Below, one piece after another: positions 44,485-55,548 of a DNA stretch of 64,000 nucleotides. Under the pieces are notes generated by a model. The model was not told where the DNA came from. It worked only from the letters and a program-made list of their open reading frames with translations, and ran no database searches. The position numbers and the translations under genes are program-made. Position 1 is the first letter of the stretch. Every line of letters begins with the position of its first letter. The stretch is from Polyporus tsugae (lineage: Eukaryota > Basidiomycota > Agaricomycetes > Polyporales > Polyporaceae): contig JAHRBS010000001.1 in assembly GCA_024305745.1 (NCBI GenBank), positions 620,001-684,000 of the forward strand, given 5' to 3'.

Positions 44485-47153
44485 ATGGTCGGCATCACGC
44501 GCCCCCGGACTTTGCGCGATGTCGCGCTCATCTTCCTCGGTGCCGCTGGCATGCACTTGACCACGAGCTTCCTCGGCCCGTTCACGGAGCACTCGATCGT
44601 AGTCCAAACGCAGGTGAGTATCGTGTCAGTGTCCGTACTTGAGCTTTTGGATGCTTTTCATGCCGCATGAACATCGGGTGTCCGATTGCGACTCCCTGGC
44701 GGAGCCTTCGAGGAGGAGAAAGCCCAGGGGCCTGAGCGCTGGAATCTGTGTAACAAGGTGATGGGGAGTTCGCTATGTTGGGATAATACGGACAGAGGGC
44801 CCGGTATCAGTGAGTGCTATATTCGCGAGCGTATCGCGGACATATTCTCGGAATGGTGCGGTAGGATCCCTCCACCCGTGCTCTTCCCTTCCTAGTCTCG
44901 GAACCAGGCGGTTTAAGACACCTCCCGGAAAGGGAAATAGAAAGAAAATGAGAGCGGATGTGTCCTAGATGTCTGGTGAATTGCGGGTAGGAGGCGTCCC
45001 CTTCACCCACTCGCGAGTCCTTCCAGACCGCGACGCGACGCCTCAACTCGCCGCTCTATCGCGACGCCCGCGTCAAGCTTGGTGTCGCGCGGGCTCTCTC
45101 CCGGAGTTTGGCGTTTTGGACATGGTATTCCCTTCCCGCCTGGTCGGTCGTCTTTCGGCCCGAATTGTCTCATTCACCTAATGCGCCTTTCTCTACAACG
45201 TCACCTTTCCCTGTCTTGAATACTGAGGACCCCTTTTTAGGTGGACTCCGACTTCCCTTCAAATGTGAACCAAGCCAATGCGAATCCAATACCCGCATAC
45301 AACCACGATTTCGGCCGACATCCCGTAGACAACACCCCCGTCATACCAGACGCAGCCGCTGCGGCACCTGCGCGAGATTCACGCCAGGAGGTTTCGCAAG
45401 AACCCATCAAACCAGCGGATGCACCAGCTGCAGTCGACGTTGCGTACAAGATCCCCGAGACGACGATACTTTCCCATGCGCCGGGGTGGACGGTCTTCCG
45501 CAACCTGTACATGTCCAACGGGACGATGTACATCGTCACGTCGAGACCAAAATCCTTCCCGGAAGTCGTCATGATAACGTCCACCGGTCTTCCGGCCGAG
45601 GCAAGCCCAGAGAACATCCAAGCCCGTATACCAACGGAAAAGGACATGACCTTCCTCACTCCCCAAGAAGCCCACGACCGCTGGGGAGGTGACCTTGACA
45701 AGGTGTGCGCGTTTCCCCCTGTGATCAAACTCGCCCGACGTCTGACCCACCTCGCAGATGGGAAAGAACCGGTTATGGTCTGTTCCTGGCAACACCTTCA
45801 TCATCAACGAGCCCCGGCAGTTCCTCGACCACTACTACCACTTCGTCGCTGAATGGCTCTTCGGCGCCTGGGCGTTCTGGCAAGGGACGTTCAACTCCGT
45901 CGTGAACCCTGAGTCCGCCGCGCTCAGCAACGCGCCGCCCATCCACCGCACGATCTTCGCGCACGCCTTTGCCGATGGCTGGCGCGATCAGCCTGGGTTC
46001 AACTCGTACGTCCTGCGGGCCGTGTTCCCTGCGCTCAACGTCGAGGTGCAGGACGATTGGGAGGATCGCATTGTGGCGACGTCCGACCCCCGCGCGCCGC
46101 GCCGCGCATGGCACTTTGACACGGTCCTCCTCTCGGACCGCTCGGCGGCGTTCAAGGGCGCGCTGTGCGGTTCACAGAACCAACGGATCGCGAGTGAGGC
46201 CACGGAGCACATGCGCAAGGCGGGCAACCTCACCAAACTGTGGTGGGAGCCTGTTCGGCGCGGGGTGCTGCGCTTCGCGGGCGTCGACGAGCGCACGCTC
46301 GACCTCGGCGTGAAGGCGGACGCGGTCGTTGCGGGCAGGAACAAGCTCAAGCCGCTCGCGGGGTTGAATCATCACGAGGAAGGCAACTCGGTTTCGGGGA
46401 CGAAGGCGTCGGGCTTGTCGGACAAGAACATTGTGATCACGTACATTAGCAGACAGTCGTCACGCCGCCACTTGCTCGAGGACGACCACGCCGCGCTCGT
46501 GGAGGCACTGGAGGAGATGACGAAGAAGCACGGATGGGAGCTGAATGTCGTCCAGGCGGAGAAGCTGAGCAAGGAGGACCAGCTGGCGGTTGCTGCGCGG
46601 ACGACGGTGCGTGTCTTCCTGCTTGTCCTTATATGTGCTGCGAAAGGACGTGCGTCTGATTGGGATCCACTCTTCGACGCGCGTAGATCATGCTCGGCGT
46701 GCATGGCAATGGTCTTACGGTGAGTGTTGGAGCAGTTGAGAACGTTGCAGTGGAGTGTGTGCTGACGAGCTGCGGCCCTCGCGTGTGTTGCGTTCTAGCA
46801 TTTGGTAATGATGCCGGTAACGTCTGTCACCTCCGTCATTGAGATCTTCTATCCTGGCGGCTTCGCGCACGACTACCACTGGACGTCCCAGGCGTTGGGC
46901 ATGAGACATTTCGCGATCTGGAACGACACGTGCGTACCTTTGCTTTCTTTGCTATCTTCCCGTGCATGGCTGGCTGGCTAACAGGCTCCTCACGCGCAGA
47001 TACCTCACATACCCCAATGAGCCCCCAGTCGACTACCCCGAAGGCTTTCAGGGGACTGAGATCCCGGTATACCCACCGACGGTCGTGAAGGTAATCGAGG
47101 AGCGGATAGCAGGTCTTCATCCCATGGACAGCCCCCCGGACCACTATAACTGA
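44485..47153 (+). CDS. GT61 family glycosyltransferase (DUF563 type)
   Basis: Exons 44485-44613, 45241-45702, 45758-46606, 46687-46719, 46799-46929 and 47000-47153 give 585 residues. An N-terminal signal-anchor helix (DVALIFLGAAGMHLTTSFLG) implies a Golgi type II protein, followed by a disordered stem rich in Ala and Pro. The catalytic region has FLDHYYHFVAEW, a SRQSSRR block and a LGVHGNGLTHLVMM block, the classic GT61 order. GT61 members transfer sugars such as xylose, GlcNAc or arabinose onto glycans or proteins; the specificity here is unknown. The first intron is unusually long (627 nt). An extra in-phase 120-nt exon at 45027-45146 is possible and would give 625 residues. Confidence 0.88.
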
Positions 47154-47798
47154 TAGTAGGGGCTCCGGTCGCCCTCCGCGCCAGAGAAAAGGCCGATCGC
47201 CTCCACGCACGACCGCCATTTACCCAGGCTTCAGTATACCATTCCATCATGTTGTATCACTCAGTGCTCGTCCATGCATGTGTCCAGGGCGCGCTGCATA
47301 GCGTTAACGCATCCATATTCCCGTTTGGACGGCTCATACATATTCTCTCCCCCAAACCATCCTGGTTAATCGATCCCTCACAATAGTTATATAATTTATC
47401 GTCGCTCCTTAAGCTGGTCGTATGCGCCCGTCATTTCTGCTGTACATTTGGATGTTTGGGATAAATAGATAACAGATGTATGTTATCTGGAGGTGCTCTC
47501 TTTTCGGTCTCGGACTAGATTCCCTGGCTTGATGCGGAACTCGGGTTCAGAATGTACATACAGACGCGTCCGCTTCGGTTGCTATATGTATATGTCTTGC
47601 AGATGTCGGATTAAGTCGGTTGAGACGGTCGTGGCAAGTTGTAGTACTCCTACTCGAGATGCCAGTGTGGATCTTAGCCTCCAGCTGAATGCCTATCTAC
47701 GTCCCTCTCCCTAAGTCACGGTCCCGCTACTACTCACAGTCCTCGGAAGCGAGAGCCTATATAGGACTGTACTTCTTAGCTCCTTGCAGGGCGGAGTT
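47154..47798. other. Intergenic, no gene supported
   Basis: An A/T-richer 645-nt spacer with the 3' UTR of the GT61 gene on the left. No motif or repeat was recognised. Confidence 0.4.
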
Positions 47799-48463
47799 AT
47801 GTCCTCGATCACGAATGTGTTCATGCCAGTGCTGCTGCTGGTAAACGGGGTGGCTGCAGTGCTGCAAACAATCATTGGAGCAACAGCCGCGGTGAGTTCG
47901 CTGCGTCACGTCCCGCCCCTCCCCTCCTCGCAATCTCGTACTTTCGCCGCCTTCCTCTGCGGGATCGCGGCCGACGGTACTTATACGGCAACTGGGACGA
48001 ACTTGCTTCTCATAACGAACCTTGGTGTAGCGAGACTGAATAAGTCCTATTTGGCATCATCAGCGTGCTCACCTGCGGGAGAGGAGGAGGGCCGACCACC
48101 ATCGCAGGCGCAGGCGCGAATCCTGTTGTCAATGGCGCATTCAGCCGGGCGGCCGCGGGCGGGCGGAGGTTTGGGTTTGGGCGAAGGAGACCGGCGGGTG
48201 CTATGGCCCAGGTCGGGGGCTTTGGAGCGGTTCCATTGAACAACCCGGCGTGGACCACTGCCGGCGGTGTCGCACCTGGTATTGGGGGGGATCAGATGGC
48301 AATGGGGCCCGGAGTATACCCTGCAGGTGCCAGGTTGGGAACGGGGGCGGCAACGGGAGTTGTAGGTGGAGTAGGGGCAGGAGCCATGTACGGTCTTGGT
48401 GGTCCTGGTCCGACGCCGTACGGGAGACCGGTCTTCCCCAAGGCGCCATACCGGCGTATGTGA
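47799..48463 (+). CDS. Small hydrophobic/Gly-rich protein (SVLTCGR type)
   Basis: Exon 1 (47799-47891) encodes a hydrophobic segment, VFMPVLLLVNGVAAVLQTIIGATAA, followed by a GTGAGT donor. The last exon, from about 48040, reads FGIISVLTCGRGGG, then a Gly/Ala-rich tail ending PYRRM. Small basidiomycete membrane proteins often have this hydrophobic-then-TCGRxGG layout, sometimes much shorter than here. The acceptor and phase between the two exons could not be resolved; an extra small exon or a sequence error is possible. Function unknown. Confidence 0.5.
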
Positions 48464-50012
48464 GCGGAGGTCCTGCAATAGGTCCGGAGTACTGAAGATG
48501 TGGGGCAAATGTGGCTGGTTGCTGGTATGCCAAGTATTGGGAAGGATGATCAACTTGTTGATAGGCGTAGAAAGATTGGTTTATGATACGTTTTCCAACA
48601 CATGTCGATGTGAACCTTTGCGGGCGGACAGCTCGTGTTATCCCTTGAGCCTGCTTCTGTACATGAGCCCACAACAAAAATCGGCTGGAGATCTACAAAC
48701 GTCCACAGATCAACATCCTTGCTTCATGGACGAGTCGCAAAACGAGGCCACGGACCTTCGAGCCTCCGCCGGGAAGCCGCATTAGCACGAGGGAAACTGT
48801 AGAATGGAAAGTGCGCCCGATAAACAAATGAGGACATGACTGAGGCCTAGGGTGTTATAAAAGCTTCGTACCTGTCCTGACGGTGGACTTGGACGTCCAG
48901 AACGTCGACATTCCGATCCGAGCTCGAGAGCCTGAGGCGCCAATCATTTATCCTGCCACAGTAAGGCGCCGCCGCTAAACAAGCACAAAGCACAAGCTCG
49001 CCGGCACTCTCGAGTCTCGTATACGTAGCCGGCACCTATATCGACTTACTTGACTCCTGCTCGACTCCGCCGGCAAACGGACATCTGTCTCTCAGCTACT
49101 ATCCTCAGCTATCCACGATTCCACCACTCGTGTCCCCGCTTTCCACCAGGCCCTCGCCACCGGTCAGACAACCCCCGGTTGCAACTCGGCGCAACAGAGC
49201 AAATTTGGATGACATTGCGCGAGGCGCTGCTGTTGAAAACGGTCTGAACAGACACATGAGCACTGCAAGTAGTTAGCTGATCCTGCGCAATGTGCACCAG
49301 CGGCGATCAACCAAGTCCTCCACATCGTCGCTTATGTAATTCCCTGGAACAACATCCTGACAGGTACGACAACTGTCTCTCGATCCTCAGGCCTCAGGCC
49401 TCAGGGCCTTTAAGTATAGGCTGCCCCAATCGATGGCTCCGCTCAAGGTTTCCCATTCGGCTCCGCTCAGATCACTTCCACCCCGAGCTGAGCGGCATTT
49501 TCAATATTTCCCCGTATATACGGTATGTACTACGATGAATCAGGATACATCTGACGAATTCGTCAGATCACTGTCCTGTTCAGGTAGTTAGGTACGCTCG
49601 TCCCAGTTGCTCCGTGCCTTCCCAGCAGCGCCCCTTCCCATGTCAACCATGCTTTGCGCGCGCTGCCACATTCTCCTGACGTTTCGAAGACCACCCATGA
49701 CCTCTTGATGGGCGCGGAACCACACGCTTTCCGGGAGCCGGAGATGGACTTGGACACCCCACACAATCTGGAAGGAAGATGTTCACTAGTTGAAGTTCGT
49801 TCCTTCCATGACCTCGTATTTAAGCATCCGACCAGTCGGATGATAAAGAGTCGATGCACGAGGTGGGCATGGCTTCTACGCGCCTGCCCTGCTTCCTTGC
49901 CACAACGGGTCCTTTCCACCCGCCGACGCTTATTAGGGCCTGAGTCGTCGTCTCGTACCATCCCGGTCTCCCTTGTGTTCCCCCGCAGGTCCATCGCGCC
50001 AGGCCCACTGCC
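48464..50012. other. Long intergenic region with short palindromes
   Basis: 1.55 kb without a supported gene. It contains a 12-nt palindrome CCGTATATACGG near 49512 and a 20-nt palindrome (separate entry). A TATTTAAG-like box near 49815 lies about 200 nt before the first MIP gene and could be its TATA element. Confidence 0.4.
49549..49568. repeat. 20-nt perfect palindrome
   Basis: The sequence ATCTGACGAATTCGTCAGAT equals its own reverse complement over all 20 positions, with no loop. It lies about 445 nt upstream of the first MIP gene. A dimeric regulator site or a chance event are both possible. Confidence 0.5.
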
Positions 50013-51466
50013 ATGTCTTCCCCCCACCCGACCACCCCCGTGTTAGACATCGTGCCCCGGCCTGCTGCGCTCGTGCGATGGGAGCAGACGAGGAACCGGA
50101 AAGTCAGCTGGCTGATCGAGTGTATCGCCGAAGCCGTACGTATGTCCTCCTGCCTGGGCGTAGACCAATGCTGAACGGTATGTTGCTTACTGCATTGGCG
50201 GCGCGCAGACTGGCACCTTCCTCTACACCTTCGCGGGTTCAGGTGCGACGGCGTCCTTCATACTCGGCAACATCCTCAAAATCTCCGGCCTTGGCAGTGC
50301 GTACTCCTTCCCCGCGATGCTCGAGATAAAATCCTGAGGGAGGGAGCTTGTCGTAGGTCTCCTCCAAGTTGGTATTGCGTACGCGGTGGGCATCGCGCTC
50401 GCTCTCACGGTTTGTGCGGTATGTCACGCCAAGAATCTTTCTCACGATATGTAAACGGAGATTGAGAAGCTCGGTATAGGCGACTTCAGGAGGCCATTTC
50501 AGCCCAGGATTTACCATCCACGCTGTTGTCTTCAGAGGGTTCCCTATCGGAAAGGCCGCGAGGTGAGTGCTCCATCCTGCTCCATCGACCTCAAGCTTTA
50601 TGAGGCTAATCATAATCATAATTCGACGCAGACTCATCGTCGCGCAGATCTTCGGCGCATATATCGCATGCTTGCTTGTTTACGTTCAGTACAAGCAGCT
50701 CATCCATGTGAGCCCTTATATGCACCACTTCTAGCTCAAGCGAGGTGCTGACCGACGTCACGCAGACCGCGATTGATGCTTTGAAGGGAGTTGGAATGTA
50801 CGAGAGTGTGATGTTCACCCCGAATGGCCCTGGTGGGATCTTTGGTCTCTACGTAAACCCGGGCTCGAACCTCGGTTACGTCGTCCTCAACGAATTCGTC
50901 TGCGACTTTATCCTCGGCCTCTGCGTCTTCGGCGTCCTCGACCCCTCGAACCACCTCGCGACCCCTACGACGATGCCCTGGCTGATCGCGCTCGGATAGT
51001 AAGCACCATCACGCAAAGGCATGTCATGAACCGCACGCTGACAGTGCTCGGGTCTACCTACTTAGCGGCGTCGTCATCTGGGGCTTCGCGCCCGTCGGTA
51101 TCGCGATGAACGCCGCGCGTGACCTCGGCGGTCGCTTCGCCGCCCTGACGCTCTTCGGCAGCGAGGCGGCTGGCGGCAACTACGCCGCCATCGCTGCGCT
51201 CACGAACATCCCCGCTATTCTCCTCGCCGGGGTCGTCCACGAACTCGTCTTCACTGACTCGAGCCGCGGTAAGTGCTCTTTCCAGAATTCCTCTTGGTCC
51301 TGAAACTTCGTGACTGACGTGTTTGCGCGATGCAGCGATCAACCCGGAGTGGCACCAGCTGGTCGCAACGATGGAAGCGAACGCTATTCGCAAGACGGGC
51401 GGCGAGCCGTCGCCGCCGCCCTCCATGCTGGACCCGAGGCGATCTGACGAGAAGTTGAGTGCATAG
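50013..51466 (+). CDS. MIP (aquaporin/aquaglyceroporin-like) channel 1, SPG/NAA motifs
   Basis: Eight exons, 50013-50135, 50209-50296, 50357-50418, 50480-50562, 50632-50707, 50766-50998, 51066-51268 and 51336-51466, give 332 residues. Six hydrophobic segments and two half-helix loops are in MIP order. Loop B reads GGHFSPGFTI (S99-P-G) instead of NPA. Loop E reads IAMNAARDLGGRF (N237-A-A-R-D) instead of NPARD. MIP channels pass water, glycerol or other small solutes through the plasma membrane. The Arg of the selectivity filter is kept, but the NPA asparagine of loop B is lost, so transport should differ from classical aquaporins. It is the first and most divergent of three tandem paralogs. 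Confidence 0.85.
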
Positions 51467-52542
51467 AATACCTTACGACTCAAGTATTCGGTATTTTACT
51501 CCCCTGTTTTTTTTTCATCTGTACTCTCATGGACTGGTAATGGTTCTTCCTATTCGAAATATCCCGCGAGGCTATATGTGGGCTGCATTCCTGTGTTAGC
51601 CGTTCCACTGCAGTCGCGATCGGTTCAACACACTCAGGCACCACAAACCAGACTATGAGCATTACTTCATGGTCTTTCATGGTGTGCTACCGGTGGATTG
51701 ATATTCCGAATGTGCCTTGGCCTCGTGAACATTCCTAAGTGTATTCTTTATGCTGCGGTGTCGGTTAGAGATGTTTCGTTCCTTGTTTGCTCTGCACGAT
51801 TGCACCTGCTGAGCGGCGATCCTGCCTTATCGATCTAGATCGAATAGTAGCGCCCGCGAGTACGACACCTCCGAGCGGCGCTGGCAGAGACTACGTAGCC
51901 CGTGACGGTCATCTTCGCTCTCTCCTCCTGGAAACTGTATCGCCCTGGGGTCTTGCGGTTACATGTACACATTACCCGGCGCCCAGACTTTCTATGACTA
52001 AAATGCGGGGCCCCGCATCAATGCATCAACCCCGCAGCGCTACCCGAATATCTTATGCCACGCCGCCTTGGCCCGCATCGCGCGAGAATAGGCAGTCTGA
52101 ACTCGCTAAGCTTATCTGTGTCGGAAACTCAACGTTTCTTCTCGTCGCACTTCTTAACATAAAATCGCAGGACGAGACACTCTGCGCGCGGGCCTTCGAC
52201 GCGGTCAGACGACGTCCTAACGCCCTTGGGCCCACGCGAGGACGATATAGCCGGCTGTGGAGTGGTCAGGCGAGCCTCCGTCTGCTGGGACCGTAGGATC
52301 ATGTGTCCCGCAGTCCCAGGGAATGCTGATGTTGCGTAAGTCGACTTCTCTCAGCCGCGGGACAGGCACATAGTCATTTCCCGGTCCCTGCGGGTGGGAG
52401 CATAAATTCGTTAACGTCACCGTGCTCGCCAAAAGACGAGCGCAGAAGGCCTCCCAACCGACTTTTCTGCACGCACCTCTCCCCACGACTCACATAGCGA
52501 TCTCGCAAGTGGAAGGCAAGAGCTGACGACCACGAATTCGAC
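51467..52542. other. Spacer between MIP genes 1 and 2
   Basis: About 1.1 kb. A TTTTTTTT run lies at 51509 in the presumed 3' UTR of MIP 1. No gene, relic or repeat of the MIP genes is visible. Confidence 0.4.
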
Positions 52543-54263
52543 ATGGCCACTGCTGGATCACACCCTCTGCGCCGGCGCGACGTCGTCCACCTCGCGGACA
52601 TCAAGCCTCGATCGAATATGCACGTCGCCTGGGAACGCGTCAGGCATCGCCAGGCGCATTGGTTCGTCGAGATGGCTGCTGAATTCGTGAGTCCTCTGCA
52701 TATTATCCTTTCTTTGCAGGTCACTGCGCATATCCTGACCTGTCATGGTGTCAAGATGGGCGTGTTCTTCTACATTTACGCTGGTACGTTGCGCGTCCTC
52801 CCACCCGTACCGTCCCCACCGTTCTGACAGTTGTGGTGGTGGGCTACAGGTGTGGGTTCCACGGCAGGGTTCCTGCTCGGCAACGTTGCGGGCATCAACG
52901 GCCTTTCGTCTATCTTCCAAATCGGATGTGCGTATGCTCTTGGTATCCTGCTCGCCCTTGTCGTAAGTCCTTTCTTACTTGCAAGTGAATAACACGTCCC
53001 TGATCCCCAACTCCTATTATAGGTGTGCGGTCCAACCTCTGGAGGTCATTTTAACCCTGCAGTCAGTATTACAATGGTCGTGTTCAGAGGATTCTCACCA
53101 GTGAGGGCACTCCGGTGAGTTGTGGGTCCGTATATATTGCGTTCATCATTCAATGCTCAATTGAGATTCATCCGAAACGATCCAGATACATGTTCGCACA
53201 GATCTTGGGTGCCTACATCGCTTGCCTGATCATCTATGTACAGTATGGCGACATCATCAAGGTGGGAGGGCTCAATTTGTCTTTGTCTTTTGATCTTCGC
53301 TGTATTTATTCTCTACCGTCACGCTACCGAACTTTCTACGGCATGCAAAAATGCTACGGAACCGACTTGCCGACTACAGGAGGTCACTGAGGCCCTGGCG
53401 GCGGCTGGAAAGCTCGAGGAGGTCATGTTCACATCCAGCGGCCCTGCTGGCATCTTTGCACTCTACGCGAATCCCGATTTCCACCTCGGCCGAGTCTTCC
53501 TCAACGAATTCGTCTGCGTGCGTGTCCCCTTCGCGCGATCCCTGTCACCGAGTGAATAGCTGTTGCCGCAATAGGACTTCCTGCTCGGTCTCACCATCTG
53601 GGCGTGCATCGACCCCACCAACTTCCATGCGTCGCCCACGACCGGCCCCTGGATAATCTCCTTGACATAGTGCGTGTTCTATTGCACCGCAACTATGGCA
53701 GCTGCGACTGACCGGGTCTCTTTTCAGTGGCCTCATGGTATGGAGTTATGTAAACGTTGGCAGTACGTCCATCTCTTCCTTCCGGCGGTAGCTGCATTCA
53801 TATGAAGATCGACTAATCGAACAATGTATCCTTCAGTTGCGACCAACACCGCGCGTGACGTCGGCGCACGCTTGATGGCGCTCACGATCTGGGGCCTTCC
53901 TGCCGGTGGAGGGAAGTACGCAGCGATCGCTGCCTTGACCAACATCCCCGCCACCCTCTTGGCCGTCTGCTTCTACGAGTTCGTCCTCAGTGACTCGAGT
54001 CGCGGTGCGTATCTCCCTTACCGCACCCCTTCTGAGTCCCCCATCCGCCTTGCAGCACTGTCTACCCTCCTCGAGCCCCATAGCATTTCCTTGCCGTATG
54101 AGACAACGACTGACAGCGCTCACCAGTGATCACGCCTGCACACGCCGACTACATCAACGGCCACCTCGCTCACGAGGAGCACAGCCAAAGTGTCGTCACC
54201 GACCAATCTCCAGGATCCTCCTACAACGAGAAGGCCCACGACGAGACCATAGAGCGCGTATAA
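52543..54263 (+). CDS. MIP (aquaporin/aquaglyceroporin-like) channel 2, NPA/NTA motifs
   Basis: Ten exons, 52543-52686, 52756-52783, 52850-52962, 53023-53114, 53186-53261, 53380-53517, 53575-53669, 53728-53762, 53837-54004 and 54127-54263, give 341 residues. Loop B is canonical (GGHFNPAVSI, N106-P-A). Loop E reads VATNTARDVGARL (N244-T-A-R-D), with Thr replacing Pro. The cytosolic N-terminus (DVVHLADIKPR...HWFVE) and the acidic C-terminal tail are shared with channel 3. Exon lengths of channels 2 and 3 are identical for seven internal exons, showing a recent common origin. It probably transports water or small polyols across the plasma membrane. The exon 2 acceptor (TCAAG at 52755) is weak; the frame and the channel 3 comparison support it. 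Confidence 0.88.
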
Positions 54264-55548
54264 CCACTTTTCGGGCCTTCAATGGTACGGTTCCTGCTGG
54301 ATGGACATAATGTGAGCTTGGATTCCACGGTCGCATGGGCGCTGACTCGGATATTGTACTATATGGAAACGAACGTGCTCACCGATTCACGACTTCTGTA
54401 CTATTAACAAACCAAGGGGATTTTGGCGCAATCTTGCTGGTGTGGGCGAACGAGAATATACAGACGTATTTCGACTGGTGAACATCGTTCTATGTCAGAG
54501 GTACTTATACGGGTGGGAGTGCCTCCGGCTTCCCTGATAGCCGGGAGCCGATCAAGGTTGTAAGCTGGCAAGGCCTCGGCGCCGATGGCCGAGACTTGCT
54601 CTCTCGTAAACCACACCCTCTGACTTGCCTCTGACCGAGCCAGGTCCTTATCACCGCGTGCACTCGTGCTTTTGGAGGACTTCATCAGACCTCCAGCCTG
54701 CCGGCATGCGGGTTCCCGGCGACTGGACTTCAAGTTTGTGGGAGGGTTGAAGTTCCCGCCAGAACTTGGAGGCAAAGCGTCGAATGTGGTGACCGGTCGG
54801 TCTATTATTACTGGTGTGTATCACTTTACTTCTTTAAGTTTTTACCCGCAGTAAGTACCTCCGACACTATAGGTCTTCAATGTATCCGGGACAGGCTCTC
54901 TGATCCACAACAGGGTCCGAATCGGGGGCATCGTGGCCACAACGAGCTCAAGGTTGGCAGGCTCGGCGTGTCGAAGTGCTGGCTGCACACCAAAGCAATC
55001 AAGGCGGGTTAGAACCCGTAAGGTATGTAAAGGGGTTGTTCTATGCGTGCATTATCTCCTTCCCTTACTCACGGTGTTCTGTGAATAGATCTGGAGAACC
55101 GTGACATGACGTCACGAAGTCGTCCCGGGCTTCGCTCGTACTAGCAGAGAACCTTGACACGGTACGCAACACGGGACGCACTCTAGAAACAGTATCCTCG
55201 TCAAAAAAATTTCAGTCTAACTTGCTGACCTGCTAGCTCACCCAGAGGGCATCAACGAGGCAGACGATACCGGTAGTCACGTATGGATTTTCTACCGGTC
55301 CTCCCGTCAGCCCACGTTCTGGGCGCATATATACACAATATGGTCATGCGTCTTTGGGTTCGGAAGCAAAAGAACTCGTCGAGAGAGGTCGCCATAACCC
55401 CGGTAGTGGGTCGCCGATATTAGCTATGCCATGTCACACGCCCTAGGACCCAACAGTAGTTGGGCTGTGAGAGGACAGAGGGCGAAGAGTCGAGATACAG
55501 CCGGCTTATCGCTGTAGCTCTGTCTCGTCCCACCGACGAGGTATCGCC
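54264..55548. other. Spacer between MIP genes 2 and 3
   Basis: 1.3 kb without a supported gene. A CATATATACAC box near 55325, about 220 nt before the next ATG, is a possible TATA element of MIP gene 3. A (TCA)AAAAAAATTTCAG stretch lies at 55203. Confidence 0.4.
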
